From UBA1351 sp963677885 (lineage in GTDB: Bacteria; Bacillota; Clostridia; Lachnospirales; Vallitaleaceae), in the NCBI GenBank assembly GCA_963677885.1, contig OY782500.1, positions 2,790,001-2,854,000 of the forward strand: a DNA stretch of 64,000 nt, written 5' to 3'. A program made the position numbers and the translations under genes. A model generated the notes under the pieces. The model made no database searches, was not told where the DNA came from, and saw nothing but the letters and a program-made list of their open reading frames with translations. This document shows, piece after piece, positions 61,691 through 64,000 of the stretch (positions within the stretch are counted from its first letter, which is position 1; every line of letters starts with the position of its first letter).

Positions 61691-63496
61691 TTGATACAAA
61701 CAAAAGACATACAAAATGACTACCCAAGACCACATTTGGCCAGGGAAAAGTGGACCAATCTTAATGGAGAGTGGGAATTCGCATTTGATGACCACAACCA
61801 GGGTGTTAAAGACAGATGGTATATGGATAAGGATTATGACTTGAAAATCCAGGTTCCCTTCGTTTACCAATGTCAGCGCTCTGGTATTCATGATACTAAG
61901 CAGCATCCTGTGGTTTGGTATAGGAAGACCTTGGATTCCGGCACTTGTGAGGGTAGAACGATTCTTCATTTTGGTGCTGTGGATTATAAGGCAGATGTAT
62001 GGGTCAATGGACAACATGTTGGAAGCCATGAAGGCGGACATGTTCCCTTTTCTTTTGAAATTACTGAAGCTTTGCTAGACGGTGAAAATGCCATTGTTGT
62101 TCGGGCTGAGGATTATCCCTTTAACCTGGACTTGCCAAGGGGTAAACAGTTTTGGAAGGAAAGGTCAGAGAGTATTTTTTATACACCGTCAACAGGTATT
62201 TGGCAGACGGTTTGGTTGGAAAACCTAGGTCAGGCCTTTGTCGAAAAAGTCCATCTAACCCCGGACCTTGACTCGAAAGCTATACTTATGGAGTACACCA
62301 TTTCTGATACAATCCATCGGTTGGAACGTATTGGCGGCAGAACTTTTGGGAGAAAAAGCCAAGAGGGACTGAAGCTGGGTGTGACCATATCCTTAAGAGG
62401 GAAAATCTTTGTTAAGGATCTTATGGACCTTGGGACCACCAAAGGAAAGCGGACCTTTTATCTGGATCAGGGAATTACCCTTGACTGGAATTCCAATGAA
62501 CAGTGGACTTGGAGTCCTGACAGACCGGTTCTATTTGATATGTACCTGGAACTATATAGTGGTGACCAATTGGTTGATGAGGTTAAGACCTATTTTGGTA
62601 TGCGAAAAGTTTCGATCAAAGACGGTGTTTTTCTTCTCAACAACCATCCTTTCTATCAAAAGCTGATTTTAGACCAGGGATACTGGGAGGAGTCTTTACT
62701 GACGCCACCTGATGATCAGGCCTTGATTAAGGATATTGAGCTGGCCAAGGCTATGGGCTTTAACGGTGCAAGAAAACATCAGAAAATCGAGGATCCAAGA
62801 TTCCTTTATCATGCAGACCGCTTAGGCTTTCTGGTATGGGGTGAAATGGCAAACGCCTATACCTATACAAAAGAGTATGTACCTAGAATGATGGCAGAGT
62901 GGACCCAGATGATTGATCGAGACTACTCTCATCCATCAATTGTTGCATGGACCCCTCTCAACGAGTCTTGGGGAGTGGAAAATATTATGAACTGTAAGGA
63001 CCAGCAGGCTCATGCAGCTTCCATGTATTATTTGACCAAGTCCCTAGACCAGACAAGGCCGGTTATTTCCAATGATGGCTGGGAACATGCCAAAACTGAC
63101 CTTGTAACCATTCATGATTATGATGCATCCAAGGATATCCTTAAGGGTCGATATAAGGACGTGGAAACAGCATTGTCCGTCAGACCGGCAGGAAAAACTA
63201 TTATGGCCTCAGGATGGGACTATGAAGGACAGCCCTTGTTGGTGACAGAATTTGGCGGCATCTCTTTTGCCAAAAGCGATTGGGAAGGTTGGGGGTACTC
63301 ATCGGCTGTCAATGATGATGACTTTTTGGCTAGATATGAAGCAGTGGTTTCAGGTCTTTTGGAATCACCGGCTATTCAAGGCTTTTGCTATACCCAGTTG
63401 ACAGATGTGGAACAAGAGATTAACGGTTTATTGACCTATGACCGAAAGCCAAAAGTAGATCTTGCTAAAATACGAAAGATTAATGAGGGTAAGTGA
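61691..63496 (+). CDS. Glycoside hydrolase family 2 enzyme
   Basis: A 601-residue GH2 enzyme (beta-galactosidase, beta-glucuronidase or beta-mannosidase type). The N-terminal sugar-binding domain (about 1-170, REKWTNLNGEWEFAFDDHN) is followed by an Ig-like domain and a TIM barrel from about 315. The acid/base is Glu425 in TPLNESWG and the nucleophile Glu520 in VTEFGG. It begins with TTG after AGGAGG, with no ATG nearby. There is no signal peptide, so it acts in the cytoplasm. Its divergent ArsR-like regulator and consensus promoter suggest tight repression without substrate. Sugar specificity cannot be fixed from sequence. Confidence 0.88.
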   Translation: MIQTKDIQNDYPRPHLAREKWTNLNGEWEFAFDDHNQGVKDRWYMDKDYDLKIQVPFVYQCQRSGIHDTKQHPVVWYRKTLDSGTCEGRTILHFGAVDYKADVWVNGQHVGSHEGGHVPFSFEITEALLDGENAIVVRAEDYPFNLDLPRGKQFWKERSESIFYTPSTGIWQTVWLENLGQAFVEKVHLTPDLDSKAILMEYTISDTIHRLERIGGRTFGRKSQEGLKLGVTISLRGKIFVKDLMDLGTTKGKRTFYLDQGITLDWNSNEQWTWSPDRPVLFDMYLELYSGDQLVDEVKTYFGMRKVSIKDGVFLLNNHPFYQKLILDQGYWEESLLTPPDDQALIKDIELAKAMGFNGARKHQKIEDPRFLYHADRLGFLVWGEMANAYTYTKEYVPRMMAEWTQMIDRDYSHPSIVAWTPLNESWGVENIMNCKDQQAHAASMYYLTKSLDQTRPVISNDGWEHAKTDLVTIHDYDASKDILKGRYKDVETALSVRPAGKTIMASGWDYEGQPLLVTEFGGISFAKSDWEGWGYSSAVNDDDFLARYEAVVSGLLESPAIQGFCYTQLTDVEQEINGLLTYDRKPKVDLAKIRKINEGK

Positions 63497-63520
63497 ATCC
63501 ATATACCTATACTTACTTAA

Positions 63521-63549
63521 TTGTCATACCAATAAGACCTTGATATAAT
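63521..63549 (+). promoter_or_regulatory. Promoter of the last, partial gene
   Basis: TTGTCA (63521-63526), 17 bases, TATAAT (63544-63549). Confidence 0.8.
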
Positions 63550-63610
63550 AGAATTCGGCGAGTTAATGGAGTAAAGTGATTAGCAATCATGACGATGAGA
63601 GGAGAGTCTA

Positions 63611-64000
63611 ATGATTTTTAACACCCTGTTTCGAGGATTCTATGAAACCTATAATTTGAATGTAGAAAATGTGGCAGAAGGCTTACATGTGACTACTCAT
63701 GTGGTTTATCATTATCTGTCTGACACAGCACCTAAAAAAAGCGGCCTTACCAACTTACTGACTTATTTAAAGCAGGTTGGTCCCAGTGATAAGGCTGCTT
63801 TTAAGCTGTTTATGGAAGACTATGTTTTTAAGCTCATCAGTGACAGCGAAAAAGGTCAGGACTTAATGAACTTGGACGAGGTGGAAATCAGACACCACCT
63901 GGATCAAGTCTTCAGGTGGGCATCAGCCAATTCTGCAACGATTAATGCAAGCTCCAATATTCAGGAGTATAGCAGACTTTTTGACCAAGAGGAGTATATC
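63611..64000 (+). CDS. Partial gene with HTH-like N-terminus, cut by the window edge
   Basis: An open frame of 130 codons with no stop before the window ends. GAGAGGAGAG precedes the ATG. The first 40 residues (LNVENVAEGLHVTTHVVYHYL) read like a helix-turn-helix; the rest is helical and acidic, with no family I recognise. It has its own consensus promoter. A transcription factor is the best guess, with low certainty. Confidence 0.6.
   Translation, partial: MIFNTLFRGFYETYNLNVENVAEGLHVTTHVVYHYLSDTAPKKSGLTNLLTYLKQVGPSDKAAFKLFMEDYVFKLISDSEKGQDLMNLDEVEIRHHLDQVFRWASANSATINASSNIQEYSRLFDQEEYI

Overview
The window looks like a chromosomal segment of a low-to-moderate GC, Gram-positive anaerobe of the Clostridia (Lachnospirales-like). 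The reasons are strong AGGAGG-type ribosome binding sites, consensus sigma-A promoters, lipobox signal peptides on all ABC substrate-binding proteins, several YesM/YesN-type two-component pairs, and an rpsF-ssb-rpsR operon. A species cannot be named from the sequence alone. I found no rRNA, tRNA, CRISPR array, phage or insertion sequence. Nearly everything is devoted to finding, importing and cutting plant-type sugars.

Left part (1-5.4 kb): an extracellular solute-binding lipoprotein, an AraC regulator, and two enzymes without signal peptides (a GH127-type beta-L-arabinofuranosidase and a GH43-like five-bladed propeller). They are probably for arabinose-containing oligosaccharides.

L-arabinose block (5.4-23.9 kb): two ChvE-like sugar-binding lipoproteins, an FGGY kinase (ribulokinase candidate), a GguA/GguB-type ABC importer, araR, araA and araD. 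Five AraR-type operators (core TTGTACGTACAA) lie before the first binding protein, the kinase, the second binding protein, araR itself and araA, so this is a self-contained AraR regulon. Inside it sits a separate operon of a membrane-anchored sugar-binding protein, a histidine kinase, an AraC-type response regulator and a membrane-anchored protein made of two sugar-binding modules in tandem. This four-gene sensor is the most unusual system in the window.

Middle (24-28 kb): serA, a diguanylate cyclase, a DUF951 protein and an APH-fold kinase. Second sugar locus (28-39.5 kb): PocR/AraC regulator, SGNH hydrolase, FAD oxidoreductase, response regulator, histidine kinase, two permeases, binding protein and GH130 enzyme. 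Then come plsY, a MerR/GyrI pair, a MalT-like regulator with a small protein and a membrane protein, and rpsF-ssb-rpsR (39.6-46.4 kb).

Third sugar locus (46.5-57.1 kb): two more FAD oxidoreductases flank a PocR/AraC regulator, kinase, response regulator and a three-gene ABC importer. The right end holds a MerR/MATE efflux pair, a threonine-aldolase-like enzyme, an ArsR-like regulator divergent from a GH2 glycosidase, and the start of an HTH-like gene cut by the window edge. Three FAD oxidoreductases of one family next to glycan importers suggest an oxidative step in sugar catabolism whose substrate I cannot name.
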